The notes beneath the pieces are model-generated. The model saw only the letters and a list, made by a program, of their open reading frames with translations, was not told the DNA's origin and did not search any database. Both the position numbers and the translations under genes were made by a program. Shown here piece after piece: positions 1 to 10,657 of a stretch of DNA of 64,000 nucleotides (the first letter of the stretch is position 1; each line of letters begins with the position of its first letter). The DNA lies in NCBI GenBank assembly GCA_015143295.1, contig CM026562.1, positions 10,878,041 through 10,942,040 on the forward strand, read 5' to 3'. The stretch is from Tetracentron sinense. Taxonomy: Eukaryota; Streptophyta; Magnoliopsida; Trochodendrales; Trochodendraceae.

Positions 1-715
1 TGGAGCGAATTCAGATAGTACTATATGTTTATAATCGGAAACGAATTCGGATATTAGTATATCCGATTCGATAAATATCTGACCGATTATATATATATAT
101 ATATAATACATCTTAGATTTAAAAAAACTAATATAACCTTTAAAATGTATTTTTTAAATAAAAATAAAAATATTTTTTACATTTTTAATAAATTCATTTA
201 CATAAAACGTTTTTAAAAGTAATCAGATAATTTAGATACTATCCAAATTTGAATATTATAATTAGAGTCGGATATGAATATTATATTTACTATCCACTGA
301 ATATCAAGGTTTTTAATTTCGAAATTCTAGGTGATTTCGGCCAGCCAACCCGAACCGAAATCCCGAAAAAATGCGGGATTTCGATGAAATTTCGAAATCC
401 GAAATATTATGTTATTAATTTTATATATATTTTATTAATATATATATTAAAAAATAATATTTTATTAAAATTTATATATTTATATAAATATTATTATTTT
501 ATTTTTTAAATTAATATATAAAATTTTGAAATCCGAAATTTCACCCGAAATATCGGCTGAAATCAGATTTCCGAAATAAAACCAGTTTCGATGTTGGTGG
601 GGTTGCCCGAAACCGAAATTTTAAACCATGCCATGCCGAATATTTATTCGGATTTGGATATACGATTATATAATCAGATACGAATATATACCACTATCCT
701 CTCCGTTTACCATCC
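1..715. repeat. AT-rich nested short repeats (outer repeat)
   Basis: The segment is very AT-rich and built from variants of a 'cggatatgaata' / 'tccgattcg' word on both strands. Left (about 1-305) and right (about 641-715) parts carry the same vocabulary in opposite senses and flank a second repeat at about 306-640. This is the usual look of a plant MITE or short non-autonomous element with a later insertion. A short (AT)n run lies near 90-108. No coding capacity is seen; the family cannot be named by eye. Confidence 0.4.
306..640. repeat. MITE-like element with imperfect terminal inverted repeats
   Basis: The left end reads ggtttttaatttcg and the right end, reverse complemented, reads ggtttaaaatttcgg. 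The inner parts also mirror each other ('gaaatttcgaaatccgaaat' on the left, 'aaattttgaaatccgaaat' near 520), with an AT-only centre. The size of about 335 bp and the self-complementarity fit a MITE. A superfamily cannot be assigned without a clear target-site duplication. Confidence 0.45.
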
Positions 716-1165
716 TACTACAGGAGTTTTTTCCCTTTTTATTTGAGCATTCAGAAAAGGTAATGAAATAACAGTCATTTAGGAAGTGTTTGATCACAAG
801 AATATATTATTAACAACTGGGTTAAGAGGGTGGGGACGGTGGAGACTGTGTTAGTCTTGGATCATTAATAGTGGAAAGGAGAGCGCCTGGAGAGAGAAAC
901 TGTTGAATGGCCACACTGGCGATTTTCTTGTAATAATTATTCCCCATGTTTCTAAGAAGGATCAAGTTAAAAATATTGCGAGACACAACATACGCAGCAG
1001 GAGGTCTTTTATAAAAGAGATAGCTACATCATATAAAACCCAGACAACTAAAACAAAGGCAAAACATCCCAAAATATGTAGATTTTGGACAATAATGCGG
1101 TTTGGGCATGGTTTTGTGTTTAATTTATAGACAATAATCCCCTCCTTGTGAGGTGTCAGAAAGAG
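716..1165. other. No recognised feature
   Basis: Mixed-composition intergenic sequence. Short open frames exist on both strands around 900-1216, but they overlap in opposite directions, lack recognisable motifs and look like chance. Confidence 0.5.
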
Positions 1166-1905
1166 TAGGGGTATATTCGAGCTGAGCTTGGCTAAGTTTG
1201 ATCTTGACTTAAACATGCTCTAACTCAGCTTGAGCTTGGCTTGAACTTGATTTAAACTCAAATGTTTAGGCTTAAGCTTGGATTGAAGAAGCTTGCCCGA
1301 GCTCGAACTTTATTCAAGTCAAGCTGAGCTCGGGTTTGCTCAAGCTTGATTCACATAACTATTTTATGTAATTTTTTTTAAATATTTATTAATAAATTAT
1401 AATACAAGCTCAAGTTGGCTCAAGCTTGATTCACATAACTATTTTACATAATTTTAATAAATTATAATGCAAAAGAATAATAAGTTAATACATTCAAATA
1501 TGAAAATAAGATTTGAAGGTAATCATTCGGTCCAAAGATTAGAGAGTTAGATCAAAGTTTCTACTTTAACTTTTTAACTTTTTTATTATTATTATCTCTT
1601 AAACTTTTTTATTAAAAATTATTACAATCTTCTATAATAAGAAAAGTTTAAAATATTATTTTCTATTAATATAAATAACTTTATAAAAAAATATTATATA
1701 TATGTTGAGCTAAGCCAACTCAAGCCGAGCTTTGAGCCGAGTCGAATCAAATAGGGTTTGACTTGAGCTTGGCTTGCTTAAACATTCGAGCTCAAATAAA
1801 GCTTGGTCTCATTAGTTCGAGCATCAAATGACATCTTCAACTTGGCTCAAGCGAGCCGAGCTGAGTCTAGCTATTGAACTAGCTTGGCTTAAGTGCAGCC
1901 ATAGC
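1166..1905 (+). repeat. Interspersed repeat, copy 1 ('gagcttgagctcaagc' type)
   Basis: It starts near taggggtatattcgagc and ends near cttaagtgcagcc. The two ends are rich in gagcttgagctcaag words and flank an AT-rich core. The copy at 2723-3375 has the same parts in reverse order and opposite sense, including a shared core stretch (tttctactttaactttttaa here, ttaaaagtagaaactc there). No coding sequence. It resembles short non-autonomous DNA elements common in plant intergenic DNA; the class is not established. Confidence 0.5.
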
Positions 1906-2091
1906 AAAGAGGGCATCTCACCCCTTTTTTCTTGCCACATGTCCATTTTTAAACTCCTTTTAACTGTAGTTAAGATTTTCTAACTATTAGGATTCACATT
2001 TTTAACCTTAGTTAAAAAAAATCATGGTTAAAAATAGTAATCACAATTAAAAGGAATTAATCACAGTTAAAAGGCACGAGATGCAGCTCTT
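1906..2091. repeat. MITE-like inverted-repeat element
   Basis: Terminal arms aagag-gGCATCTC (about 1907-1919) and GAGATGC-agctctt (about 2078-2091) are inverted repeats. Inside lie two further inverted pairs: ccttttaactgtagttaa against ttaatcacagttaaaagg, and tttttaacc against ggttaaaaa. The whole 186 bp can fold into one long stem. Size and structure fit a MITE (stowaway- or tourist-like); the target duplication is not clear. Confidence 0.55.
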
Positions 2092-2148
2092 GCGGCACCC
2101 CAAGAGGAGCGGACTACTGCTTTTAATTTATTAATGCATTTTCTTTTA

Positions 2149-2169
2149 CCCCCCCCCCCCCCCCCCCCC
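2149..2169. repeat. Homopolymer C tract (21 C)
   Basis: An uninterrupted run of 21 C followed by accc and a short A run. Its length in the assembly may be unreliable. Confidence 0.9.
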
Positions 2170-2722
2170 ACCCAAAAAAAAATTGTAGAGAAGACTGTTG
2201 AAATTATGTAAAATTTTAGTTGCTTTAGATTATATATATATATATTTTATCCTGGACAATGGTTTAGTTTTATTTCAAAATGATTACCTAATTAAATAGA
2301 ATAACATAGCTTACTTTGTGTAGTTGGGTGAGTTGATGCTTTCTCTCTTAAGTGAGACAAGCTCATTTACTATTATTTTTTATCTTTGAAAGTTCAGCCC
2401 ACATTAGTTATTTATGAAATATATATATATTTCAAGGGCAAATGGCTTTGAGAGGTATGAGATACACTTTGCATTGAGTTGCTTCTTCTGTTTCAACCAG
2501 GACATTCTATCATATAGACATAATTATGTGTTCATAGGAAGCCACGTGCATCTAGGTGTGTCCCATGTTAATCGTGAGTTGATTGGGTCGGTCCATTTGG
2601 GTTGATACACAAATCTTAAGGTTGTGAGATGGGTAGTTGAACCCACTTGGTTCATTGAACCTAGCTCATGGGTTCAACTCATGAGTCTGTCTGCACATTT
2701 TATACAAATCGAATCTAACTAG
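2170..2722. other. No recognised feature
   Basis: AT-rich intergenic sequence with a short (TA)n near 2231-2246. A 63-codon open frame at 2414-2605 has no recognisable motif and no support. Confidence 0.5.
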
Positions 2723-3375
2723 GGTTGCAATTAAGCCAAACTGGTTCATCTACTCGATTCAGCTCGTTCGTGCAAAGCTCCAATTAGCATTTTTGGCCTG
2801 AACGATTGAATCTTTTATTTGAGCTCAAATGTTTAAACAAGCCAAGTTCAAGCCAAACCAATTTGATTCGGCTCGAAACTCGGCTCATTTAGGGCTCGGT
2901 TCGGCTTGAGCTCAACTCGAATCAAAATGTTATATATACACAATATTTTTTAATAATTTTATTTATATGTTTATAAGAGATTATAATATTTTAAAATTTT
3001 AATAAATAAGTTTAAGAGATAAAAAGTTGAGAAGTTAAAAGTAGAAACTCTTACCCTAATTCTCTACTTAGGATTGAAGAACTACCCTAAATAATATTTT
3101 TTTATATGAATGTATTACTTTTAGTGGTTTCTTGTATTATAATTTAATAATGAATAATTTTATTAAAATTATGTAAAATTAAACAAAAGAATTTTGTAAC
3201 TCGAGCTTGAGCCAATCAAGCATGGTTTGGTTTGATAAACTTGTTAAAGCCAAGCTTATGCCTAAACATTCGAGCTCAAACCAAGCTCAAGCCAAACATG
3301 AGCATATTTAAGCCAAACTTAAGCTATGCCCAGTTCGACTTATCTCGGAGCCTCAGATTGAATACACCCCTAGAT
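2723..3375 (-). repeat. Interspersed repeat, copy 2 (inverted relative to 1166-1905)
   Basis: Reading on the minus strand it starts at taggggtgtattcaatctg and ends near cttaattgcaacc, matching the ends of the copy at 1166-1905. The AT-rich core carries the reverse complement of the other core. Together the two copies form an inverted pair separated by about 0.8 kb. No coding sequence. Confidence 0.5.
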
Positions 3376-3379
3376 CTAA

Positions 3380-3870
3380 CCAGCGGCGGAGCCACATGGG
3401 GCTAGGGGGCTGAAGGCCCCCTGAAATTTTGGGTAAATTTTACTATAGTTTAAGAGCAGTGATTGGTGTTCCTTTTAACACCTTTTTAACCCTAATTAAG
3501 CTTAACTAAATTAAAGTTAAGATTAAAAAAAAAAAAAAACCAAGGTTGGATTGCTAAAATTTTAAGGGTGAGTGACCCTTAATCTCACTTGGTGAGTGTT
3601 AAAAAGTGGGGCGTGGACTAATGAGGATTGACCATTTCATTACATAATGGAAACCGCTGATATGTTAAGCACTTTTCTAGTATTTATTGCCCTGGAGAAG
3701 GGCAGAGCTGGGGGACGGGAGCGGGAGCTCTAGTAGTCTAGCCCCCTAAATTTTTGACAAAAAAATATACTTTACAGATGGACATAAATAGATACGATGA
3801 CTCATGAACTTGGCCTTCAAGAAAAAAAAATTTGGGGAGCGTAGCCTCCAAACCCCCATTATTAGCCCCT
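3380..3870. repeat. Degenerate short repeat with 'cggcggagcc' end, interrupted
   Basis: The left end (cagcggcggagccacatggg, 3380-3400) is a word often found at ends of short plant repeats. Its complementary-looking partner is near 3835-3870 (gggagcgtagcctccaaacc, ttagcccctgcaattcc). The centre at about 3455-3735 looks like a second insertion, with 'ttttaacacctttttaac' on the left and 'gtgttaaaaagtgg' on the right as inverted arms. Family unknown. Confidence 0.35.
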
Positions 3871-3881
3871 GCAATTCCAAC

Positions 3882-3886
<5 letters not shown>

Positions 3887-3912
<26 letters not shown>
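3887..3912. repeat. (AT)n microsatellite
   Basis: About 13 perfect AT units. Confidence 0.9.
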
Positions 3913-3913
<1 letters not shown>

Positions 3914-4439
3914 AAGCTCATATGAAGAGCTTGGGGTCCAATTTTCTTCTAATTGGGGCAGAGTAGGATACTATGGCCTAGCCTTTAAACACCTTTAATT
4001 CTAGCTAAATAAATTTTACTCTTGTAATCAAATTAAAAAAATTTGCAAAATCCTATGTTAGATTTATTAATCTTGAATCATAACTACCTTAAAGAGACAC
4101 ATGGTGAGTTAGAGAGGCTGGCTGGAGGAAATCCTAAATCGAGAGCTCAAGCTCCAGAAAAAGAGAAATCTTATAGACAATAGAGTCTAATTCTAGGGAG
4201 CGGCGTCTCGCCACTCCAATAGTTCGTTGACCTAATACCTCCAATCAGGAGTCCCTTTTGTTTGAAATTCACCACACAATGGGCGGAGCCGAGTATGGCC
4301 CGCGGGGTACGTGCCCAAAAGAATTTCTAAAAATAAATTTTTGGGTAAATTAGCCCCAAATCCTTCATGTAATTACTGTTCATGTGACATGATAAAAATG
4401 AGGGTTTGGCATTAGTATGTGTTTACGGTTATGTTTGTT
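3913..4439. other. No recognised feature
   Basis: Intergenic sequence without coding signal. A 'gggcggagcc' word recurs at about 4279, similar to the end of the repeat at 3380, but no second end is evident. Confidence 0.4.
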
Positions 4440-4834
4440 TCAGTGTGAAGGAAAAGAGTGCAACACTCTAAAAAAAGTTTATGTATGCGTTAGGGTCACT
4501 TAGAAGGAGTATGAAAAATACTTTTTAAGTGTTTAAAGTGTGAATCACTTTGAAGGAGTATGAAAAATACTTTTTAAGTGTTTAAAGTGTGAAAAACAAG
4601 CAAAATGGGCAAAGTCATACCAAACCGATCGACCGCTCATATGTCTGGTCGACCGCTCAACTGGTTTATTGCACTTTTTCTATGGGGGATTTTTCCAGTG
4701 GGGGTGTCAAGCACCGTTCGACCACTCAAACCACGTCGACCGCTCTTAAGGCCGGTCGACCCCTTTTGTGTGTTCTATGCCTTTATTGACCTACTTTGTG
4801 TGTTCAATGCCTCTACTTCTACTTGCACACCACA
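4440..4834 (+). mobile_element. Fragment of a Ty3/gypsy-type LTR with GGTCGACC cluster
   Basis: The start (gaaaagagtgcaacactct...gcgttagggtcac, about 4449-4500) resembles 5745-5795 inside the solo LTR downstream. At 4624-4760 there are five copies of a palindrome-like word (ggtcgaccgctc and variants, core GGTCGACC), equivalent to the palindrome clusters of the other LTRs in this window. It abuts gag-like sequence at about 4835 without a recognisable LTR end or primer-binding site, so it is a broken fragment. Confidence 0.5.
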
Positions 4835-4837
4835 TTG

Positions 4838-5142
4838 CAGGGCTCGAGGCGTTCAGGAGACTTCGGCCTCCCACTTTCTATGGGACTGCAGATCCCATGA
4901 CCGCCGAGGCATGGATTATGTAGCTGGGGAAGACCTTCCGAGTGCTTCGCTACACTGATGATAGAGGGTTGATTGAGCTTCTTTCGTGATGGACAGTGAA
5001 GCTGAACACTGGTGGAGATCTGTACTGAGGCAGAGAGATGCCGCCAAGGCAGAGGAGGCATGGACTTGGGGAGAGTTCTTAGATGTCTTCTACAGGTAGT
5101 ACTTCCCTATGTTCATTAGGAAGCAGAAGGAGATGGAGTTTC
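4838..5142 (+). pseudogene. gag fragment of P1 (5' part)
   Basis: Translated similarity to the gag of elements A, B and G is clear in the 'lrPPtFyGtaDPmtAEAWi' stretch near 4850-4915, which is the capsid-like conserved core of plant gypsy Gag. It runs up to the GTTTC target site of the solo LTR and resumes directly after it at 8102. A Gag fossil with several breaks; no function is expected. Confidence 0.7.
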
Positions 5143-8101
5143 TGTAGAGCTCAGAAATTTGGGTTCACTGTTCATGATGTGAATAGGGTAGTGAATAGTG
5201 CATTTGCATAGTGTATGTAAAGGCCTAAAGACTTCCATGGGTCCTTGATTTGAAGAAAGTGAAGTGAGGGTTTTATGTGTGTATGTTGAGTCTCAAAACA
5301 AGAGTATAAGAATACCCTAAGAATCTAAAATCATAGGGTATAAAATAACCTAAGTATGTTTAGAACCCCAGGAACCAAGTTTGCAATGTTGTGAATAATG
5401 TTGTGAATAGTTTTGCGAATAGGTTGTGAAGGTCAAAAGCATTCTTGTATTGTTATAGTCGTATGATGGATGATAAAGAGGGTTCTTACCTTGAGTTTTG
5501 TTAGGTAGAATATGTGTGGTATATTTCGGAATTTAAACAAAGAGTATGCATTACTCGAGGTATGTGGGTGATGAAGCAAAGATTAAAAATACTCTAAGAA
5601 ATTGGGTTGTGTTAGTGTACAAAGGAATGGTATAGGAAATACTCCAAGTGTTTAGAATGGTAAGAACAAGGTGGAAAATGTACTAAGTGTCAAAGAGATG
5701 AGAAGATTATATCATCGACGTGTTAATTCACGTGTTCGGTTCAAGTCGGGTTGAAAGAGTGTGAACACTCTCTATATGGTGTGCGTTTAGGGTCCTAAGG
5801 ACTCTTTTGTGTTGTAAAACCCCGGATCTTGATGGCATGACATGGTGAATAGTGTTGTAAATACTGTCTAAGGCTTAAAGTCTATTGTATTGCCTAGAAT
5901 GATTATCAATGATAATGAGAACCTTTTTTTTATATATTTCAAGTGAATGATGTGTTATGACATGTATTAAAGCCTTAAGAATATTTTGTTAAGTTTAAGG
6001 ATGTTGAGATGAAGGAGTAAGAAGGTGTCAAAAAGGGTTATGTCTTAACATACCCTCAACTTTGGGGAACTCTAGTTTTGTCACTGTTGATCGGAATCGA
6101 ATGACTCTTAAACCATTAGAAAAGTATTGAAACCCTCTTCGATGTTTATGTTTATCATTTTTCCAGATTTTGAGTCGCGTGTAAGTTAAATGTTGGATTT
6201 CTGAAGTCGGGTCTACTGAAATTCTGGTCTGCTGTAGCTTTAGAGCTCATTTATACAATTAAGAACTCAGAATTAGAATTTGTCCATTAAATATAAAATT
6301 TTCCCGCTTTGAATTACAAGTCCAACATAAGTTGAATCATTAAAATCTGATAAATGAGTCAAAAGTTATGCTCGAAATATCAAAAGTTATGCTCGAAATT
6401 CCCAAGGCTTGGATCTTCTTCCTTAAAGCTTGGATCTTCTTCTTCAAGCACGATCTCACTTCTCCAAGCATTCTCAACCATCTCAAGCTTTAAGATAAAA
6501 GAGGTTTTGACCTTTTCAAAGTAAAAACATTCTACTATCTAGCTTTGTTATGGAACAACTATTGAAAAAAGAGAATTGAATGTATGATGTTAAATAGGAT
6601 TTTGTAAATACACTCTCCTATCTGGCTTTGTTATAATCTAACTCATGAAATGTGGATTTTTAATGGAGATTTCTCAAGAGGAAGAGTAACTACACTCTAC
6701 TAACTAGCTTGTTGTAATCTCATAAGTAAATACACCTATTTTCTAACCTTGCTATCATTCAACCTAGAAATAAGGGTTTTAAATTGGGGGATTTTCTCAA
6801 GGTCAATGGTAAATCTATTTTTGAGTTATTATATTTAAATAAAACATGATGTGGGTATGATGTTGATGAAATGAGTTTAATGGCCAAGATTATTGTGATG
6901 TAATACCATGAATGAAGATGTTCCATGTTTTTAGGATTTTTCTAAGAGTACTATGATGTTAATAAGTCTTGTATGAACATGTATGGAATGCTTAAAGTTT
7001 CTTAAGTATATTGTGATGTTCACAAGTACTCCACGCACTCTATGTTCTACATGACTGAGGTTTTCTCATAAGCACTAGGAATTGAAACAAATAAGTGAAA
7101 CTCATAAGGAAAAACAAGTATGATCTCATATGCATTAATCATGCCAATACGGTTGGTCAAAGATGTTGGTAGCCCAGGATAGTTCGGGTTCTAACATCTT
7201 GCTCATAAGCTAAGATATAAGAAATTCTCATAAGTTGAAGGATCATACAAGGTGGTTGGTAGCCCAGGATTTTGTGGTATTAACCTCTTGCTCACAAGAA
7301 ATTCTCATAAGTTTAGTGGATTGTCAAAGAGGTTGGTAGCCCAGGTTTTAAGGGTACTAACCTCTTGCTCACAAGAACTTCGAAAGGAAGTCTCATAAGA
7401 AATCTCACAAGGCTCATAAGGAACTCATAAGGCTCATAAGAAGAACTCATGAGCTCATAAGAAACTCACAAGAACTCATAAGCTCACAAGGAACTCACAA
7501 GAACTCATAAGCTCACAAGAACTCATAGGGCATATACAAAGTGTTTTATTTTCCACGAAAGATAAGATTTGATGAACGATTTTCTATGATGGGTTTTAAG
7601 CATGACTTTATGAATTGTATTCTTGTAAGTACTTGCATGTGATTTTATTGTTATTATAGCTTTGTAAGCTAGTAGTTTGTACACGCTAAGTATTCCATGC
7701 TCAGCCATACATTTTATGTCGGCGGGTCCGTTCGACATCCACAACTCCGAGCCATGGGTTGAGGAGGAGTATGCAGAAGAAGAGGCAGCTATCCCGTTAC
7801 AACCTCAGGAGGACAGGGATCTAGATAGGTGGCCCTATCTAGACTATTGTTGAGTACAGAGACAGTGAGGTTTCTTTCTTTTTATATTTTGATGAGTGGG
7901 TATGTCCACTCTTGTTTTGATTGTACAAACTTGGAACACAGTCATATGTATAAAAGAAAATTTTAAGTTCACGCTTCCGCACAATTCTATAATTCTGCTA
8001 TATTATGCCTTGGGTAGTTTTACAGGATGGTTTGGTATCGGATATGGCACATCACGAGCCAAAGTATCCCTAACTCCTAGGGGGTATTTTGGGTCGTGAC
8101 A
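5143..8101 (+). mobile_element. Solo LTR (gypsy, Tekay-like) with perfect target duplication
   Basis: It starts TGTAGAGCTC, ends ...GGGTCGTGACA, and is flanked by GTTTC at 5138-5142 and 8102-8106, a perfect 5-bp duplication inside the gag remnant. It carries the shared hairpin near 7684-7705 and a hairpin array at 7162-7364. No gag, pol, primer-binding site or second LTR is present, so it is a solo LTR, known to arise by recombination between the two LTRs of one element. At 5813 a second LTR-like start (tgtaaaaccccggatc) occurs, so the unit looks chimeric: an about 670-bp LTR start of one subfamily joined to a whole LTR of another. The palindrome cluster of the other LTRs is absent. Confidence 0.85.
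7162..7364 (+). repeat. Hairpin array (3 units) in the solo LTR
   Basis: Three repeats of a 'ggttggtagcccagg' unit are each bounded by inverted arms: GATGTT (7162) with AACATC (7193); GTGGTT (7252) with AACCTC (7282); GAGGTTGGTA (7329) with TACTAACCTC (7355). Arm sequences differ between units while pairing is largely kept. A degenerate (ctcataagaa)n tract follows at 7370-7525. Confidence 0.65.
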
Positions 8102-8660
8102 GTTTCTATCTCTAGAGCAAGGTGAGATGACTGTGTCCCAGTGCGAGGCCAAGTTCGTCGAATTGTCGATGTTTGCACCTCATCTGATCGCTTCCGAGAA
8201 CATGCGGGTTAAGAAGTTTGAGAGAGCGCTAAAGGTCTTCTTGCACTGAATTTTCACTTAGTTATTTATAATACCCAGGCACCTTACTAGTGAGCCAATG
8301 TTTAGCCCATGTGTTGATTGACACGAGATCAATCAATTCCTTCGTTTCACCTAGTCTTGCCAAGGGTTTTCCATCAGAGCCTAGTTAGTTGGAGCGTGAG
8401 TTGTTCATATCGACTCTGCTTGGCAAGTCAATGGTCGCAGACCGAATATACAAAGCTTGCGTCGTCCAAGTTGGGCAACATAGGTTGCCAACCGACATGA
8501 TCATCTTGGAGTTCCTAGACTTTGATATCATTCTCAGGATGGATTGGCTCGTGGCTCACCACGGGCATGTGGATTGCTTTTAGAAGATGGTGAACTTTAG
8601 GTCAGATGAAGTAAAATCGTTTCACTTCTGAGGGCTACGGAGGAGAGTCATCACCCACTT
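8102..8660 (+). pseudogene. gag 3' part and protease remnant of P1
   Basis: The sequence after the target duplication carries the Gag word 'EAKFVELS' (about 8148-8172). A protease-like stretch follows (about 8300-8660) with 'ILRMDWLVAHHGHVDCF' near 8530-8580, the conserved C-terminal part of gypsy aspartic protease (element A has [17 protein letters not shown]). Broken; fossil only. Confidence 0.7.
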
Positions 8661-9308
8661 TGACAAGTATCAACTTAATATAAATTATTCTAGAAGAGTA
8701 GTGGAATCCTTGTTGAGCGTACACACACTTCTTCTAATATAGCATACATAACCTAATGAGCCCGTATTCAGTTCGGTGTGTTGGACATTGACAATTGACT
8801 ACATCAAAGCTATATAGACAAATACTAAAGAAAATGTCGACCTCTCAGGTTAAGGACAATCTGTCAAATGGACTACCCTAAATAAATAGACAGTATATTT
8901 CTAAGGGTATCCACTGAGCGATCCAGTTACAATATAAGTACTTCTTACTTATATCCACATCTTAGTCCAGAGACCCTTTTCTCAATGATTGAGATTCATC
9001 ACTCCATCATATGGAACTAACAATGTGTAAGTTAGTAGGAATACATTGTCCAGATGTATCCTAAATAACTTAGAACAATTCTAGGTTTATAAGGAACTGG
9101 AAAACCATATCTCCTTAGCAATTAATTAATAACTCATTGGATGGTTTTCCTATAATGTTACCTAAGGGGAAAAGTAGTCTCATCTAATGAGATACTTTTA
9201 ATATGTTACCCAATGTAGAAGATAATGTGTGAATGTAAAATATACTTTTATTGATTAAGTAGACTAATACAATTCCAGAATGGCTTTCGTGGTCATATAT
9301 GTCTAACA
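8661..9308 (-). mobile_element. Ty1/copia LTR-like segment inside P1
   Basis: On the minus strand it begins TGTTAGACATATATG and shares features with the copia 3' LTR at 60382: a TGTTRGACAT start, 'ttccagttccttata', and a 'tctcaatsrttgagat' word. It separates the protease and RT parts of P1. The high-coordinate end (TCTAACA, 9308) is sharp; the low-coordinate end at about 8661 is less certain and no target duplication is visible. It is a solo LTR or LTR fragment. Confidence 0.6.
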
Positions 9309-10640
9309 GTGCATCGACTGTAGGCTACTGAACAAGGTCACAATGAAGAATCGTTATCCATTATCTCAAATAGACGACTTGTTTAACCAATTGAAGGGAG
9401 CAAAGTACTTCTCCAAGATTGATCTTCGATTGGGCTATTATCAATTGAAGATCAAGGCCGAAGATGTTCCCAAGACTGCTTTCAAGACTCGGTATGGACA
9501 CTACGAGTTCTTAGTCATGCCTTTTGGTCTGATGAATACACTTGCAACTTTTATGGACTTGATGAATCAGGTGTTCAGGCCATCTCTAAACTGCCACGTG
9601 ATCGTCTTTGTGGATGATATCTTGTGTACTCCAGGACACGGGATGATCATAAGAGAGATCTTCGACTCATGCTTTACACTCTCCAAAAGCATAGCCTGTA
9701 TGCTAAGTTGAGCAAGTGCGAGTTTTGGCTTGAGAAAGTGGCATTCCTTGGCCATGTGGTATCTACCGAGGGGATCTTAGTAATGAACTAGGAGAGACCC
9801 AAGAGTGTTACCAAGATACGGAGTTTCCTCAGCTTGGCAGGCTACTATAGGCGATTTGTAGAGGGACTCTCCAAATTAGCGTCACCGTTCACGTACTTGA
9901 CGCAATTTTTTTTTAATTTCACATGGAGTAATAAATACGAGATGAGATTCTGGAGCTGAAGTAGCAGCTTACTACGGCCCCGGTTCTCATAGTCTAGTTG
10001 GGAGTAGAGGCTTTGTAGTATACAGTGACACCTCTCATGTTGGACCAGGATGTGTTGATGTAGCATGGGAAGGTCATCGCCTATGATTCCCGGAAGTTGA
10101 AAGATCATTAGAAAAATTATCCTACGCACAATTTGGAGCTTGCAGCGGTTGTCTTTACACTGAAGATTTGACGGCATTACCTTTATGGTGAATAGTTTGA
10201 TGAGTTCATGGATCACAAGAACTTGATGTACTTGTTTTCCCAGAAGGAGTTGAATCTGAGGCAGTGTCAGTGGGTGGAGTTCATGAAGGACTATGAATGC
10301 TCAATATAGTACTACCCAAGTAAGGCAAAAGTTATGGCAGACGCTCTGAGTAGGAAGCCTCCTGGATCTTGGCCACATGATGGTTCGAGAGTGAAAATTG
10401 TTAGAAGACATGTCTAACAATGAGGCAAGCTTGTGTTTGTACCTTTGGGGGCTTTGATGGCTAACCTTACAGCGAAGCCATATATTCAGGACAGAATCAG
10501 AGAGTTATAGGGGTCGAATGTTGAGCTATTTGCGTACAGGGACAAGTCTGTCAATAGTGGTAGCTAAGAGTTCTTATTGAATGATGATGGTGCCATCACA
10601 TTCAATGGAAGAATATGTGTTCCCGCTAATGAGGAGTTTG
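9309..10640 (+). pseudogene. RT-RNase H remnant of P1
   Basis: Gypsy reverse transcriptase signatures are plain: '[13 protein letters not shown]', '[15 protein letters not shown]', '[19 protein letters not shown]' and the catalytic 'FVDDIL' box near 9610. RNase H-like sequence ('[17 protein letters not shown]'-type wording) is around 10290-10360 and the first residues of the integrase leader come before 10640. The family uses RT-RNase H to make cDNA from element RNA. Several breaks; not functional. Confidence 0.8.
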
Positions 10641-10657
10641 AAATTTATCCAGATCAA

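Larger units (their letters stand above)
4835..10657 (+). mobile_element. Ty3/gypsy chromovirus remnant P1 (plus strand), with two insertions
   Basis: Gag-like sequence (4838-5142 and 8102-8250), a protease-like stretch (about 8300-8660), reverse transcriptase and RNase H (9309-10640) lie in the order gag-PR-RT-RH on the plus strand. Wording is closest to elements A and B of this window, so Tekay/Del type. It is interrupted by a solo LTR (5143-8101) and a copia LTR-like segment (8661-9308), and is overrun at 10658 by the SIRE LTR. No flanking LTR of its own is recognisable. It is heavily broken (many breaks) and probably one of the oldest layers here. Confidence 0.75.

Noticed and set aside
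903-1216. Overlapping short open frames on both strands
   Set aside because: No motif, opposite directions over the same bases, and AT-rich intergenic context; chance.
4605-4958. A 117-codon open frame
   Set aside because: It crosses from LTR fragment into gag remnant; composite chance frame.
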